Position numbers and translations under genes: made by a program
Shown here: positions 21,589 to 29,743 of the stretch, piece by piece
Numbering within the stretch: the stretch's first letter is position 1
Layout: every line of letters begins with the position of its first letter
The notes under the pieces: generated by a model
What the model was told of the DNA's origin: nothing
Databases searched by the model: none
The model's input: the letters and a program-made list of their open reading frames with translations, nothing else
Source: Acholeplasmataceae bacterium
Lineage (GTDB): Bacteria; Bacillota_I; Bacilli_A; ML615J-28; CAG-698
Reading direction: 5' to 3'
NCBI GenBank assembly: GCA_012839485.1
Contig: DUNF01000002.1
Span: 1-31,243 of the forward strand
Length of the DNA: 31,243 bases

Positions 21589-22979
21589 TATTTTACCTCC
21601 TCTGTTACTTCTTCTACTTTAACTTCTATTTCTTTTTTAGCCTTAGGGGCTTTTTCTTCTTTTACTTCAGCTGCTTCTTTTTTTGCTCTCTTAGGTTTTG
21701 CTTCAACTTCAGCTTCTGCTTTTTCAGCTTTAGCAGCTTTTTTAGGTTTTGCTTCAACTTCAACTTCTTCTTTTTCGGCTTTAGCAGCTTTTTTAGGTTT
21801 TTCTTCTTTTTCTAATTTTATTTCTTTTTTGATTGCTTGTTTTTCTTTAACTTCTTTGATTTCTTCTTTCTTAGCCTTTTTCTTTTCTTCTAGCTCTATT
21901 TCCTTAGCTTTTTCAGTTTTATCGTCTACAGGTAAGATTAAAGCATCAACTTGTCTAACTCTTCTAGGTCTTCTTCCACGACCAAAACGTCCTTGTTGAT
22001 GATTATCAGCTGGTTCTTGTTCTTCTGGAACTACGATTTCAACTGGTGGTAATCCTTTAGCAGTTGCAACTGCATTAGCCATAATAGCAGTAATTACTTT
22101 TACTGATCTAACAGCATCATCATTTCCTGGGATTACATAATCAACTTCATCTGGATCACAGTTAGTATCTACTAAACCAAATAAAGGTATATTTAGTTTT
22201 CTAGCTTCAAGTACAGCATTACGCTCACTATTTGGATCAATTACAAACATAGCTTGAGGAATCTTAGTCATATCTCTAATTCCACTAAAGTATTTAACTA
22301 ATTTTTCTTGTTCCTTTTTAATTAAAGCAACTTCTTTTTTAGTATAACTTTCTAAAGTTCCTTCAGCATCCATTCTTTCAATATCTTCTAAACGTTTAAT
22401 TGAACGTCTAATTGTTTTGAAGTTTGTAAGCATACCACCTAACCATCTTTGGTCTACGTAGTATTCGCCACATCTTTCAGCTTCTTCTTTGATAATTTCT
22501 TGAATTTGTTTTCTTGTACCTACAAATAAAACTCTTCCGCCATTTTGCACAATAGTATATAAAGCTTTGTATGCTTCATTAATACCTTCAATTGTTTTGT
22601 CTAGGTCAATGATATAAATACCATTCTTTTCACCAAAAATATACTCTTTCATTTTAGGATTCCATTTGCGAGTATTATGACCAAATTGGACTCCTGCTTC
22701 TAATAGCAAGTTACGACTAACGATCTCTTCAGAACTTGCTTCTTCCTTAACCTCAGCTTTTGCTTCAACTTTTGGTTCAGCTTTAGCTTTTGGCTTTAAT
22801 TCAACCTTTAATTCAGCTTCAGGTTTTGCCTTTGGTTTTGGTTTTGCTTCAGTTTTTGCCTCAACTTCAACTTTAGCAACTTTCTTAGGTTTTTCTTCAG
22901 CCTTTGCTTCTGGTTTTGCTTTGGTTTTTACCTCAGCTTTTTCAGCTTCTTGTTGCTCTAACAACTCTTTTTCTTTCAT
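21588..22979 (-). CDS. rpsB: Ribosomal protein uS2 with long charged tails at both ends
   Basis: The normal S2 core is at about 86-312 (VSRNLLLEAGVQFGHNTRKWNPKMK through VDQRWLGGMLTNFKTI and NAVATAKGLPP) and should bind the 30S subunit with S1/S3. The whole protein is 463 residues instead of about 240-260. The extra N-terminus (1-85) is almost entirely Lys, Glu, Ala, Pro and Val. The extra C-terminus (313-463) starts with a basic RFGRGRRPRR patch (331-340) and continues with Lys/Glu/Ala repeats such as KPKKAAKAEK, given twice. The start is real as read: AAGGAG sits 8 nt before the ATG, in frame with the core. The repeats at DNA level suggest slippage-prone growth. It is the first gene of rpsB-tsf, behind a leader of about 114 nt. 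Confidence 0.95.
   Translation of the reverse strand: MKEKELLEQQEAEKAEVKTKAKPEAKAEEKPKKVAKVEVEAKTEAKPKPKAKPEAELKVELKPKAKAEPKVEAKAEVKEEASSEEIVSRNLLLEAGVQFGHNTRKWNPKMKEYIFGEKNGIYIIDLDKTIEGINEAYKALYTIVQNGGRVLFVGTRKQIQEIIKEEAERCGEYYVDQRWLGGMLTNFKTIRRSIKRLEDIERMDAEGTLESYTKKEVALIKKEQEKLVKYFSGIRDMTKIPQAMFVIDPNSERNAVLEARKLNIPLFGLVDTNCDPDEVDYVIPGNDDAVRSVKVITAIMANAVATAKGLPPVEIVVPEEQEPADNHQQGRFGRGRRPRRVRQVDALILPVDDKTEKAKEIELEEKKKAKKEEIKEVKEKQAIKKEIKLEKEEKPKKAAKAEKEEVEVEAKPKKAAKAEKAEAEVEAKPKRAKKEAAEVKEEKAPKAKKEIEVKVEEVTEEVK
21600..21870 (-). repeat. Low-complexity Lys/Glu/Ala coding repeat in the rpsB 3' end
   Basis: Near-identical coding units of about 45-50 nt (GCTAAAGC and TTTTAGG rich on the plus-strand view) repeat through this part of rpsB, encoding variants of KPKKAAKAEKEEVEVEA. 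A similar but less regular stretch codes for the N-terminal tail (22735-22960). Confidence 0.7.
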
Positions 22980-23093
22980 TTTTTTTCACTCCTTTTTTTC
23001 TTTTGTTAAGCCTCCACCCTCTTCATAGATTCCCGCCCACTTCAAGCTAAAAGTGACATGACGATTTTCTCCAAGGATGTGTGTTTTTAAGAC
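22980..23093 (-). promoter_or_regulatory. Long 5' leader of rpsB-tsf, candidate autoregulatory RNA
   Basis: The transcript start predicted near 23093 leaves about 114 nt before the rpsB ATG, far longer than the 10-40 nt leaders of most other genes here. It contains G-rich runs (GTGGGCGGGAA and GGGTGGAGGC on the minus strand) in an otherwise AT-rich region and a possible small hairpin CACTT/AAGTG. Autocontrol of rpsB by S2 through the leader is known in other bacteria; that this leader does so is inference. Confidence 0.5.
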
Positions 23094-23099
23094 TAAGTT

Positions 23100-23128
23100 A
23101 TTATATCATAACTTAAATTAATTTGCAA
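23100..23128 (-). promoter_or_regulatory. Promoter of rpsB-tsf
   Basis: On the minus strand TTGCAA (-35, at 23123-23128), a 17-nt spacer ending in TGA, then TATAAT (-10, at 23100-23105). It is the most complete promoter in the window, fitting a highly expressed ribosomal operon. It starts 10 nt after the dut stop. Confidence 0.8.
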
Positions 23129-23138
23129 ACATTTCTTG

Positions 23139-23591
23139 CTATTTAGTACTACCAATACCACCTTTTCTTAACTTTGTAGTAGTATCACCATCTACAGTTA
23201 AATATTTCAAAAATATCCCTTGAATAAAACGATCCCCTCTTTTTAAATAGATATCTTTATCAGTATTGTTTGTTAGGGAAACGATAATTTCTCCATCATT
23301 ATCTTCATTACTAAAGTAATCACTATCAATAATCCCTACATTATTAGTAAGTGTTATTCCTTTTTTAATTGCATAACTACTTCTAATAAACAAAAACAAA
23401 ACTTCATCTTTTTTCATATACGCTTTTAGATTAGTCTTAACTTGTACCTTTTTCTTAGCTTTTAAAATTACATCACAAGGTAGATAAAAATCATAGCCAG
23501 CAGAATATTTGGTAGCTCTTTTGGGAATTAAGATATCTTCTTCTTTATATGTAAGAAGTTCATCTTTAATTAATAAAAATCCTCTATTCAT
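23139..23591 (-). CDS. dut: dUTP diphosphatase (trimeric dUTPase family)
   Basis: Hydrolyses dUTP to dUMP, keeping uracil out of DNA and supplying thymidylate synthesis. From the ATG at 23591 it is 150 residues. The family motifs appear in order: SAGYDFYLP (30-38), RSS (70-72), NNVGIIDSDY (83-92) followed by a short Asn/Asp-rich insert before GEI, GDRFIQGIF (119-127) and the P-loop-like KGGIGSTK at the C-terminus. In-frame starts at 23603 and 23627 would extend it backwards into xerC; 23591 is chosen because homologues begin near MNRGF and AAAGGA lies 11 nt upstream, but this is not certain. It overlaps the xerC stop by 8 nt and is the last gene of trmFO-xerC-dut. Confidence 0.85.
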   Translation of the reverse strand: MNRGFLLIKDELLTYKEEDILIPKRATKYSAGYDFYLPCDVILKAKKKVQVKTNLKAYMKKDEVLFLFIRSSYAIKKGITLTNNVGIIDSDYFSNEDNDGEIIVSLTNNTDKDIYLKRGDRFIQGIFLKYLTVDGDTTTKLRKGGIGSTK

Positions 23592-24504
23592 CTTTATGCG
23601 CATCCTTTCTTGGAAAATATTTATCATAATTCTCTTTTAATTTTTCTTTAGAAATATGAGTGTAAATTTGTGTTGTTGATAGGTTCTCATGACCCAATAA
23701 TTCTTGCACACTTCTTAAATCAGCTCCGTTATCAAGTAAGTCACTTGCAAATGAGTGTCTAAGCATATGGGGATGAATCTTCATCCCAAGTCCTGCATCA
23801 TCTGCTAGTTTATCTAAAATTACTCTTACACCTCTAACTGTTAGGGGAGTTCCCTTAAAATTCAAAAACAACTCTTCTGGTATTTCCCCAGTTGTATTAT
23901 TAGCTAATAGTTTAGATCTTGCATTATCTAAGTAATCTAAAATCGCATCTTTAATACCTTCATAAATAGGAACATATCTTTCTTTATTGCCTTTACCCAT
24001 TACTAAAATATTAGAATTGTAATAATCAATATCTCTAATTCTTAAAGAGCAAAGTTCAGATACTCTTATTCCCATACCATATAATACTTCTAAAATCGCA
24101 TAGTCTCTAATTCCTAAAGGAGTTTTTCGATCAATTGTATTAAATAGTTTATCAATATCTTCTGGATATAACCTTTCAGGTAAAGTTTGATTTTGTTTTA
24201 CTGACTTTATCTCGCCAAAAGGATTAGATTCTCTTACTCCTTCTTGAACTAAAAAACGATAAAAACTTCTTAAACTTGAAAGTTTACGATTAACTGATTT
24301 TGGTTCAAAACGTTCATTTAAATAAGCTAAATAATATCTTGGAATATTTGAAGAAATTTTTTGGATTGAAGAAAACTCATTTATCTTTAAATAGTCTTGA
24401 AAATCTTTTATATCTCTTATGTAACTTCTAACAGTATGAAATGAATAATTTCTCTCAATACTTAAATAGTCTTGAAAAGCTTTAATTAATTGTTCATCAG
24501 TCAT
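23584..24504 (-). CDS. xerC: Tyrosine recombinase XerC (chromosome dimer resolution)
   Basis: Site-specific recombinase that resolves chromosome dimers at dif together with XerD. It has 306 residues: an N-terminal SAM-like core-binding domain (1-95, with YLSIERNYSFHTVRSY) and a C-terminal catalytic domain with the full set of residues: Arg147 (GMGIRVSEL), Lys171 (GKGNKER), His246 and Arg249 (HPHMLRH), His272 (LLGHENL) and Tyr281 (QIYTHIS). It overlaps trmFO by 8 nt. The trmFO-xerC order is the Firmicutes core arrangement (gid-codV in Bacillus), which argues against a phage or element integrase. The paralogue XerD is not in the window. Confidence 0.95.
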   Translation of the reverse strand: MTDEQLIKAFQDYLSIERNYSFHTVRSYIRDIKDFQDYLKINEFSSIQKISSNIPRYYLAYLNERFEPKSVNRKLSSLRSFYRFLVQEGVRESNPFGEIKSVKQNQTLPERLYPEDIDKLFNTIDRKTPLGIRDYAILEVLYGMGIRVSELCSLRIRDIDYYNSNILVMGKGNKERYVPIYEGIKDAILDYLDNARSKLLANNTTGEIPEELFLNFKGTPLTVRGVRVILDKLADDAGLGMKIHPHMLRHSFASDLLDNGADLRSVQELLGHENLSTTQIYTHISKEKLKENYDKYFPRKDAHKDE

Positions 24505-25792
24505 TGATTTTCTCCTTTATTTTCCTTATTTCGCTTAAACTTCTTTCAGCAATCAGCTCTCTTTTTTCTGCCTTTTTAGCTCTTCTTTCAAGATCATCAA
24601 TAATTCCAAAATTAATATTCATTGGCTGAAAATTGCTATTAGGTATTGCAATGTAAGATGCTAAAGCACCAAGAGCAGTTTTCCTAGAAAACTTAATCAT
24701 CTCTTTACCATTAAGTAGTCTTCCTAAATTTAATCCTACCAAAAGCCCAGATGCTGTTGACTCTACATAACCTTCAACACCTGTAATCTGCCCTGCAAAA
24801 AATACTTTCGGATTACTTTTTAGTTGGTAGAAACTATTCAAAACTTTAGGCGAATTAATATAAGTATTTCGGTGCATAACCCCATATCTCATAATCTCTG
24901 CTTTTTCTAAACCTGGAATTAAATTAATAATTTTCTTTTGTTCACCAAACTTTAAACTCGTTTGAAAACCAACTAAATTATATAAAGACTTACTTGCATC
25001 ATCTGGCCTTAACTGTACAACCGCATAAGGCATCTGCCCCGTTTTAGGATCTTCTAAACCAACAGGTTTTAATGGTCCAAAAAGCAAAGTCTCTTTTCCT
25101 CTTGCAGCTAAATCTTCAATTGGAACACAAGCTTCAAATACTTTACGTTCAAAGTCTTTTGGTTTTACTTTTTCTGCTTCTATTAAAGTTTGATAAAAAA
25201 CATCATATTCTTCTTCAGTTAAAGGGCAATTGTAATATGAAGCTTCCCCTTTATCATATCTATTCTTTAAATATGCTTTAGACTTATCTATACTGCTTTC
25301 TAAAACAATCGGTGCAACTGCATCAAAGAAATATAAATCGTCTTGATTTAAATATTTCTTTAAATAAAGTGAAAACTCCTCACTTGTTAGTGGTCCAGTT
25401 GCGATTATAGTATAACTATCATCTAAAGTAACTACTTCTTCATTATGAAAAGTTACTAAAGGATGATTTTTTAAATAATTAGTAATATCTAAAGAAAATT
25501 GATTGCGATCGACTGCTAAAGCAGTTCCAGCTTCAATTTGGTTTTTGTCTGCACTTTTCATAATCAAAGAATCAAGTTCCCTTAACTCTTCTTTTAATAA
25601 ACCAACAGCATTAGTAATATCATTACTTCTTAAACTATTAGAACATACAAGTTCAGAAAAATTAGTTGTCTCATGAGCTTCAGTATTCTTAACACCTCTC
25701 ATTTCATAAAGATCAACTTTGATTCCTTGTTTTACTAATTGATATGTAGCTTCTGAACCTGCAAGTCCAGCACCAATAACTTTAACCCTCAT
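24497..25792 (-). CDS. trmFO: FADH2-dependent tRNA (uracil-54-C5) methyltransferase
   Basis: Makes ribothymidine at position 54 of tRNAs, using methylene-tetrahydrofolate as carbon donor and FADH2 as reductant. It has 431 residues of the GidA/TrmFO family: the FAD-binding GAGLAGSEA (7-15), YEMRG (29-33), SELVCSNSLRSND with Cys50, and GALKPVG/QITGVEGYVES segments further on. Length is normal. AAGGTG lies 6-7 nt before the ATG and a good promoter lies just upstream. It leads the operon trmFO-xerC-dut, overlapping xerC by 8 nt. Confidence 0.96.
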   Translation of the reverse strand: MRVKVIGAGLAGSEATYQLVKQGIKVDLYEMRGVKNTEAHETTNFSELVCSNSLRSNDITNAVGLLKEELRELDSLIMKSADKNQIEAGTALAVDRNQFSLDITNYLKNHPLVTFHNEEVVTLDDSYTIIATGPLTSEEFSLYLKKYLNQDDLYFFDAVAPIVLESSIDKSKAYLKNRYDKGEASYYNCPLTEEEYDVFYQTLIEAEKVKPKDFERKVFEACVPIEDLAARGKETLLFGPLKPVGLEDPKTGQMPYAVVQLRPDDASKSLYNLVGFQTSLKFGEQKKIINLIPGLEKAEIMRYGVMHRNTYINSPKVLNSFYQLKSNPKVFFAGQITGVEGYVESTASGLLVGLNLGRLLNGKEMIKFSRKTALGALASYIAIPNSNFQPMNINFGIIDDLERRAKKAEKRELIAERSLSEIRKIKEKIND

Positions 25793-25809
25793 CTTTACAC
25801 CTTTTCTAT

Positions 25810-25838
25810 ATTATAACTTATATCAAAGCAAATCTCAA
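25810..25838 (-). promoter_or_regulatory. Promoter of trmFO-xerC-dut
   Basis: On the minus strand TTGAGA (-35, at 25833-25838), a 17-nt spacer and TATAAT (-10, at 25810-25815); leader about 10-12 nt to the ATG at 25792. Confidence 0.75.
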
Positions 25839-25840
25839 TT

Positions 25841-25868
25841 AAAAAAAGTTTAGTCAAACTAAACTTTT
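25841..25868 (-). terminator. Terminator of the CPBP-TPR operon
   Basis: An 11-bp perfect stem, AAAAGTTTAGT with ACTAAACTTTT, around CAA, with a run of T on the minus strand (A on plus, 25841-25847). The TPR gene's stop codon lies inside the stem. Confidence 0.85.
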
Positions 25869-26776
25869 CCTAATTCTTTTTCTAACTTTTGAAAATATTC
25901 TGTATTTAAATAATCCTTAATTCCTTTATCTTCAAGCATATATTCATAATAGTCATAATCTTTAAAAATAACATATTTAAATAAATCAGTTGCTTCTTGT
26001 AAATTATCATTCATAACATTAAAACAAGCATAGTTATACCAAAGATCTAAAAAATCGGGATATTTAGTAAGTCCTTTCGCATAAATCTTTTTTGCTTTTT
26101 CATAATCTTTATCAATATCTTCATAAATTAATGCTAGGTTCAAATAAACATTAGGTACTATTTGTTCCTGATTTAACTCTTCTAAATAATAACCTTTAGC
26201 TATATTAAAAAAACCCATTTTCCCATAAACAACACCTAAATTATAATTAACCATATAACCTTTTGGATCAATCTTATAAGCCATTGTGAATAATTCTAAA
26301 GCTTTAGTATCGTAATTTTTCTTTTCAAAACAACTTCCCAAATTAAGATTAAGCCAATAGTTGTTTGGTTCTAACTCCCATGCTTTTTCATAGTACTCTA
26401 ATTCTTTATCGTCATTACCTATTCTTTCATAGGCTAAGGCTAAGTTGCGATAAACAGCATATGATTTACTGTTTTGTTTTTCTGCTAATAGTCCATATTC
26501 AATTGTCTTAGAAACATTTTCTTTTGTAAGGTATAGACCAACTAGCATCTCTTTTGCTACAACTTCTTCAGGTATCACTACATCTAAAACTTTAAAACAA
26601 TCAATAGCTTGATCAATTTCACCTACGTAAATATACGCTCTTCCTAGATTCAGTAAATCACCTGCTGTTGCTTTTTGGCTAAAGGCTTGTTTATAAATAA
26701 CAATTGCTTGCTCATAGTCGCCTTTATCCATTGCCTTATTAGCTTTCTTGATAAGCTTACGATATTTTCTTCCCAT
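25859..26776 (-). CDS. Tetratricopeptide-repeat protein
   Basis: 305 residues made almost wholly of TPR units of about 34 residues: units start near 18 (GDYEQAIVIYKQAF), 36, 70, 104, 138 (NYWLNLNLGSCF), 172 (GYMVNYNLGVVY), 207 and 243. There is no signal peptide or membrane segment; the first 15 residues are basic (GRKYRKLIKKANK). It is a protein-binding scaffold of unknown partner. The start overlaps the stop of the CPBP protease gene by 1 nt (TAATG), so the two are made together, which suggests the TPR protein may serve the protease or its membrane target. It ends in a terminator hairpin. Confidence 0.88.
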   Translation of the reverse strand: MGRKYRKLIKKANKAMDKGDYEQAIVIYKQAFSQKATAGDLLNLGRAYIYVGEIDQAIDCFKVLDVVIPEEVVAKEMLVGLYLTKENVSKTIEYGLLAEKQNSKSYAVYRNLALAYERIGNDDKELEYYEKAWELEPNNYWLNLNLGSCFEKKNYDTKALELFTMAYKIDPKGYMVNYNLGVVYGKMGFFNIAKGYYLEELNQEQIVPNVYLNLALIYEDIDKDYEKAKKIYAKGLTKYPDFLDLWYNYACFNVMNDNLQEATDLFKYVIFKDYDYYEYMLEDKGIKDYLNTEYFQKLEKELGKV

Positions 26777-27507
26777 TATGCCAATCCTCTTAACACTAAA
26801 ATTCCAATAGCAGCTAGTAAATTATTTATAAAGTGAATAGTTATCGGAACAAAAATATTATTTTTTGAAAAATGATACATTATACCCATCACAAATGCTT
26901 GAGGTAAATATAGTAAGATGTACTGAAAATCTCCGCTTAAAAGGTGCATTACAGAAAATACTACAGTACTAATTAAGATTGCCGTCCATGGAGACCACTT
27001 TAGATTATCTTCAATAATCCCAAATATGAATTTACGGAAGATTAATTCTTCAATTATCGGAGCAAAAAAGACAATAGGAATAAGCATTATAAGTCCATAT
27101 TTACTTAAGACCGCTGATTCTAGGCTTTCTTGATTTTCTGATGTTCCCTCAATACCAATTAATCCATAAAAAATATTTACAATTGTAGTTAAAAGCCAAA
27201 CAGCTATCGCTCCCGCTACAATGAAAAGAATCGTATAGAGAATTCTTTTTTTAGTCTTTTGCCAATCTTCAATAAATAACTGCCTCGAAAAATAAAGAGC
27301 AAGTGCCAAAACTGGAAACAATCCTGCAGCTTGGGCAAAAATTGCTATCGTTTCAAAATCAGTTGAATTCATCTCAATTTTTAAAGCAGTCGCATAAATT
27401 ATCGCCAATATTGATGGTACAAACAAATAAGCGCCTAACAACAAAAAGAACCACATTATATGGTTAAAGTCGCTATTTAATTTGATTCTCTTTTGTGTTG
27501 ATGCCAT
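26776..27507 (-). CDS. CPBP-family intramembrane metalloprotease
   Basis: A CAAX-protease/bacteriocin-processing (Abi) family membrane protein. From the ATG at 27507 it is 243 residues with about seven hydrophobic helices. The catalytic pattern is present: Glu153-Glu154 in EELIFRK, His188 in FSVMHLL and His225 in TIHFINN. In-frame GTG at 27516 would add three residues, but GGAG lies across it, 8 nt before the ATG, so the ATG is preferred. Substrates are unknown; family members process peptides, remodel surface proteins or give self-immunity. No bacteriocin gene is nearby. It shares a transcript with the TPR gene. Confidence 0.9.
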   Translation of the reverse strand: MASTQKRIKLNSDFNHIMWFFLLLGAYLFVPSILAIIYATALKIEMNSTDFETIAIFAQAAGLFPVLALALYFSRQLFIEDWQKTKKRILYTILFIVAGAIAVWLLTTIVNIFYGLIGIEGTSENQESLESAVLSKYGLIMLIPIVFFAPIIEELIFRKFIFGIIEDNLKWSPWTAILISTVVFSVMHLLSGDFQYILLYLPQAFVMGIMYHFSKNNIFVPITIHFINNLLAAIGILVLRGLA

Positions 27508-27526
27508 ATTTCTCACTCCTTTTGTT

Positions 27527-27535
27527 ATTATATCA
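27527..27535 (-). promoter_or_regulatory. Extended -10 promoter of the CPBP-TPR operon
   Basis: TGATATAAT on the minus strand, with no clear -35. The predicted leader is about 12-13 nt and contains AAAAGGAG. Confidence 0.65.
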
Positions 27536-27565
27536 TACTTTTCAAATTTTACTAAGCATTTTATT

Positions 27566-27593
27566 AAAAAAGTAATAGCCTAGCTATTACTTT
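27566..27593 (-). terminator. Terminator of thrS
   Basis: On the minus strand a stem AAAGTAATAG with CTATTACTTT around a 6-nt loop, ending in a T run (plus A at 27566-27571). The thrS stop codon lies in the first arm. Confidence 0.85.
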
Positions 27594-29491
27594 CTTAATT
27601 TAATTTCTTCTTTTATTTGTTTTATAAATTCTTTCAAGCTTACAGTTGTTTGTTCTTGGCTTCCATACTTACGATAAGTTACTGATTTATCTTCTACTTC
27701 TTTATCACCAATTACAATTTGATAAGGTATCTTCATCGTTTGAGCTTCTCTAATCTTGTAACCTAATTTCTCATCACGATAATCACTTTCAAAATTAATT
27801 CCTTCTTTTAAGAATACTTTTTCAAGTTTCTTTACATATTTACTATGAAGACTTAAATTAACTGGAATTAGCTTTACTTGAACTGGTGCAAGCCATGTTG
27901 GGAAAGCACCACCATAATGTTCAATTAGAATACCAATAAATCTCTCCAAAGATCCATAAATAGCACGATGTAACATAACTGGTCTAACTTTTGAACCATC
28001 TTCTGCTACATATGTCAAATCGAATCTTTCTGGCAAGTTCATATCTAACTGAATTGTTCCACATTGCCAGATTCTATTCATTGAATCTCTAATCTTAAAA
28101 TCAAGTTTTGGACCATAAAAAGCTCCATCTCCTGGATTTAATTTATAATCTTTTCCTGCCTTCTTACAAGCTCTAGCTAAAGCTTTCTCTGAATAGTCCC
28201 ATATTTCAATTGAACCGATATATTTTTCCTCAGGTCTTGTAGATAGTTCGATTGTGTATGTTAAACCAAATGTACTATAAATCTCATCAAATAGTTTAAT
28301 TAAACTTACAACTTCTTTTTCAATTTGGTCTTTTCTCATAAAGATATGAGCATCATCTTGGGTAAAAGATCTAACTCTAAATAAGCCAGATAAAGCACCA
28401 CTTGCCTCATATCTATGAACTAAACCTAACTCTCCAACTTTTAATGGAAAATCTCTATACGAATGAATATCGCGTTTATAAACTAACATTCCTCCCGGAC
28501 AATTCATCGGCTTAATCGCAAACTCTTTATCATCAATTTTAGATGTATACATATTTTCTTTATAGTTAAACCAGTGTCCAGAAATTTCCCATAAGTCTTT
28601 ACTTAACATGATTGGTGTTGTAATAAACTCATAACCTTCTCTTTTATGAACTTTATACCAATAGTCTTCTAAGTTTTTCCTTAGTGTTAATCCTTTTGGT
28701 AAATAGAAAGCAAAACCTGGACCATATTCACTAATCATAAATAAGTCCAATTCTTTTCCAAGTTTACGGTGATCTCTTTTAGCTCTTTCTTCTAAATCAT
28801 GTAAATGACTATCTAACTCCTCTTTAGAGAAGAAACAAGTACCATAGATTCTTTGAAGTTGCTTGTTTTGAGAATCTCCTCGCCAGTAAGCACCACTAAC
28901 GCTTAATAATTTAAAATTCTTTAATAAACTAGTATTAAGTACATGTGGTCCTCTACACAAATCTAAATAATCTCCTAATTTGTAAATAGTAATAATTTCA
29001 CCATCTTCAAGTTCATTAATTAATTCAGTCTTATAAGGGCAGTCTTTAAATACTTTTAAGGCTTCTTTCTTAGATACTTCTCTTCTTTCAAAATTCAAAC
29101 CAGCCCCAACTTGTCTTACCATTTCTTTTTCGATTACCTTTAAAGATTCTTCATCAAACTTCTCGCCATCTAAATCTACATCATAATAAAATCCTTCTTC
29201 AATCGCTGGTCCAACGCCAAATAAAGCTTTAGGATAAAGCTTTAAAATTGCACTAGCCATTAAATGACTGCAAGAATGTCTTAATACTTCTAATGCTCTT
29301 TCGTCATCTTTAGTAACAAGTTCTAATTTAGAATCTTTTAAAATTGGTCTTTTTAAATCATAGGCCTCATCATTTACTAAAGCATAAACCGAATTCTTTA
29401 AAAGTCCTTTAGAAATTGAACTTGCAATATCATATGGTGTTGTTCCCTTTTCATATTCTTTTTTTGATCCATCTAAAAATTCAATTTTCAT
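27587..29491 (-). CDS. thrS: Threonyl-tRNA synthetase
   Basis: Charges tRNA-Thr. The full four-domain enzyme of 634 residues: TGS domain (1-60), the editing domain with the HSCSH motif (His72, His76) and its later Cys (DYLDLCRGPH near 172-181), the class II core with motif 2 HRYEASGALSGLFRVRSFTQ (about 350-370), the CGTIQLD region, and the C-terminal anticodon domain with DYRDEKLGYKIR. Unlike proS in this window, it keeps its editing domain. AAGGAGG sits 8 nt before the ATG. It is preceded by its own promoter and a T-box leader, so expression should rise when tRNA-Thr is uncharged. Confidence 0.97.
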   Translation of the reverse strand: MKIEFLDGSKKEYEKGTTPYDIASSISKGLLKNSVYALVNDEAYDLKRPILKDSKLELVTKDDERALEVLRHSCSHLMASAILKLYPKALFGVGPAIEEGFYYDVDLDGEKFDEESLKVIEKEMVRQVGAGLNFERREVSKKEALKVFKDCPYKTELINELEDGEIITIYKLGDYLDLCRGPHVLNTSLLKNFKLLSVSGAYWRGDSQNKQLQRIYGTCFFSKEELDSHLHDLEERAKRDHRKLGKELDLFMISEYGPGFAFYLPKGLTLRKNLEDYWYKVHKREGYEFITTPIMLSKDLWEISGHWFNYKENMYTSKIDDKEFAIKPMNCPGGMLVYKRDIHSYRDFPLKVGELGLVHRYEASGALSGLFRVRSFTQDDAHIFMRKDQIEKEVVSLIKLFDEIYSTFGLTYTIELSTRPEEKYIGSIEIWDYSEKALARACKKAGKDYKLNPGDGAFYGPKLDFKIRDSMNRIWQCGTIQLDMNLPERFDLTYVAEDGSKVRPVMLHRAIYGSLERFIGILIEHYGGAFPTWLAPVQVKLIPVNLSLHSKYVKKLEKVFLKEGINFESDYRDEKLGYKIREAQTMKIPYQIVIGDKEVEDKSVTYRKYGSQEQTTVSLKEFIKQIKEEIKLRK

Positions 29492-29508
29492 CTTTGCCTC
29501 CTTAATAT

Positions 29509-29538
29509 AAAAAGTCCTTAAAAATATCTTTTAAGGAC
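29509..29538 (-). terminator. T-box terminator arm
   Basis: A 10-bp stem, GTCCTTAAAA with TTTTAAGGAC (29514-29523 and 29529-29538) around a 5-nt loop, with a T run on the minus strand just before the thrS ribosome binding site. Confidence 0.9.
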
Positions 29539-29740
29539 GAATTCTTCGCGGTACCACCTTATTTTGCATTTTAAAAATGCACAGCTTTCACTAGGATATA
29601 ACGCTCCCAAACGGATATCTTTTCAGTATCAACTCCGTGGTAGTAACTATTAACACTTTGGTATTTTCTCACCAACCAAATACTCTCTGACTTTACTAGT
29701 ATTAATAATCGTGTCCACTTCTTTGTTTATTAAGATTAAA
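29509..29740 (-). promoter_or_regulatory. T-box riboswitch, threonine-type, controlling thrS
   Basis: Read on the minus strand: stem I base GUGG/CCAC (29715-29718 with 29637-29640), an upper stem UAUUAAUAC/GUGUUAAUA, the AGAGAG and GGUUGGUGA internal-loop elements, and the universal T-box AAGGTGGTACCGCG (29547-29560), followed by a 10-bp terminator (29514-29538) with a T run. In the specifier loop GUUACUA the codon ACU (29642-29644) is threonine and is followed by A, matching thrS downstream. Uncharged tRNA-Thr would pair with ACU and with the T-box and favour the antiterminator. An overlapping UAC (Tyr) frame exists but does not fit the gene. Confidence 0.93.
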
Positions 29741-29743
29741 TTA

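Noticed and set aside
21565..21999. Ser/Phe/Ala-rich open frame on the plus strand opposite the rpsB tail
   Set aside because: Produced by the low-complexity Lys/Glu/Ala codons of rpsB read backwards; its composition is repetitive and it has no start signal.
23584..24504. Tyrosine recombinase as a mobile-element integrase
   Set aside because: It overlaps trmFO and dut in a conserved core order, with no att-like repeats, phage genes or tRNA nearby, so XerC fits better.
26776..27507. Bacteriocin immunity or processing role for the CPBP protein
   Set aside because: No small leader-peptide gene, ABC exporter or immunity partner lies nearby; its neighbour is a TPR protein, so only the general family name is supported.
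29641..29646. UAC (tyrosine) as the T-box specifier
   Set aside because: It overlaps the ACU triplet by two bases, but ACU is threonine, is followed by a purine, and the downstream gene is thrS.
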